Source: an uncultured Dysgonomonas sp. | Lineage (GTDB): Bacteria; Bacteroidota; Bacteroidia; Bacteroidales; Dysgonomonadaceae | Direction of reading: 5' to 3' | DNA: 64,000 bases | NCBI GenBank assembly: GCA_900556485.1 | Contig: USOX01000011.1 | Location: 1 to 64,000, forward strand | Shown here: positions 63,667-64,000 of the stretch, piece by piece | Position numbering within the stretch: position 1 is the stretch's first letter | How the letters are laid out: the number at the start of each line of letters is the position of its first letter | Program-made: the position numbers and the translations under genes | Notes under the pieces: model-generated | Told to the model about the DNA's origin: nothing | Seen by the model: only the letters and a program-made list of their open reading frames with translations | The model's database searches: none

Positions 63667-64000
63667 ATGAAAATTTTGATTTATGGTGCAGGCGTTATAG
63701 GCTGTACTTATGGCTGGCTATTATCCAAAGCAGGTTGCGATATAACGGTTTTAGTCAGACCGGAAAAGAAAGAAAATATTGAGAAGAACGGCATCAATAT
63801 TCATTGTACTGATTTCAGAGGTGGAAAAAAGCATATAGACGAAATTATCTTCTTCCCGAAAGTTACTGATGCTTTATCATCGGATAATGACTTCGAATAT
63901 ATTATCGTTGCTACCAATAATCTATATCTAAAGAATATACTTCCGTCCTTAAAAAAAGGAGCTGGCAAAGCACATATCTTATTCTTTCAGAATGTGTGGG
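63667..64000 (+). CDS. Ketopantoate reductase-like (PanE/ApbA) protein, N-terminal part
   Basis: About 111 residues before the window's right edge. It begins MKILIYGAGVIGCTYGWLLSKAG with the Rossmann GxGxxG loop, followed by ITVLVRPEKKENIEKNGI, as in ApbA N-terminal domains. PanE reduces ketopantoate in pantothenate synthesis. Many paralogues act on other substrates, and those linked to AraC-type regulators are often of unknown role. The C-terminal domain is missing here. Confidence 0.85.
   Translation, partial: MKILIYGAGVIGCTYGWLLSKAGCDITVLVRPEKKENIEKNGINIHCTDFRGGKKHIDEIIFFPKVTDALSSDNDFEYIIVATNNLYLKNILPSLKKGAGKAHILFFQNVW

Noticed and set aside
1..64000. CRISPR arrays, insertion sequences, rRNA genes, prophage genes
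   Set aside because: No regularly spaced repeats, transposase, integrase, phage structural genes or rRNA sequences were seen.

Overview
The window looks like a chromosomal segment of an AT-rich Bacteroidota bacterium, most likely order Bacteroidales and possibly Dysgonomonas-like. The signs are a SusC/SusD locus under an ECF sigma/FecR pair, a fimbrillin (type V pilus) operon, an UpxY-type NusG paralogue in a capsule/EPS locus, a GH92 glycosidase tail, and several matches to the Bacteroidota -7 promoter element TAnnTTTG. The genus is inference only.

Layout. 1-348: 3' end of a GH92 alpha-mannosidase. 422-13263 (minus): ECF sigma factor, FecR anti-sigma, SusC, SusD, DUF4843 lipoprotein, PKD-like lipoprotein, TlpA-like thioredoxin protein and a two-lobed aspartyl protease. 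13746-15161: Kef-type antiporter. 15162-16470: a recurrent intergenic element, a small hypothetical gene and a candidate small RNA. 16471-24761 (plus): two small stress-type membrane proteins, then a fimbrial operon of four fimbrillin-like lipoproteins, an Mfa2/FimB-like anchor, DUF3575 and DUF3868/OmpA/TPR proteins. The third fimbrillin carries Cys/His repeats. 24947-29320: a degenerate ROK protein and a group of small envelope proteins (beta-barrel, META, helical lipoprotein, BON, BON-LysM, winged helix).

29587-56251 (minus) is an exopolysaccharide/capsule region. Upstream are a Wzx flippase, an acyltransferase, a pyruvyl transferase and a glycosyltransferase. After a roughly 600-base leader comes upxY, then a PglF-like dehydratase, glycosyltransferases, an EpsG-like polymerase, PglC-, PglD- and PglE-like proteins, Wza and Wzc. 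The PglF/E/D/C set suggests a diacetylbacillosamine-type first sugar. Directly after wzc, on the same strand, sits a cassette that looks like a ribosomal-peptide (RiPP) modification and export system: a 58-residue peptide with a YxxPxI leader motif, a lipoprotein, a strong hairpin, a PqqD-like protein, a nucleotidyltransferase, an ABC exporter, an HprK-like kinase and a Ser/His S26-type peptidase, followed by three glycosyltransferases. This is the best candidate for an undescribed system.

56520-64000: tRNA-Lys(CUU), queC-queF, a serine-type sulfatase with an unusual active-site motif, a MATE exporter, a YihY protein, an AraC regulator and the start of a PanE-like reductase. Four intergenic gaps (near 15.2, 50.6, 58.0 and 62.6 kb) share a composite element: GTGACAAAAGTGACAC followed 54-60 bases later by TATAGATAAA.
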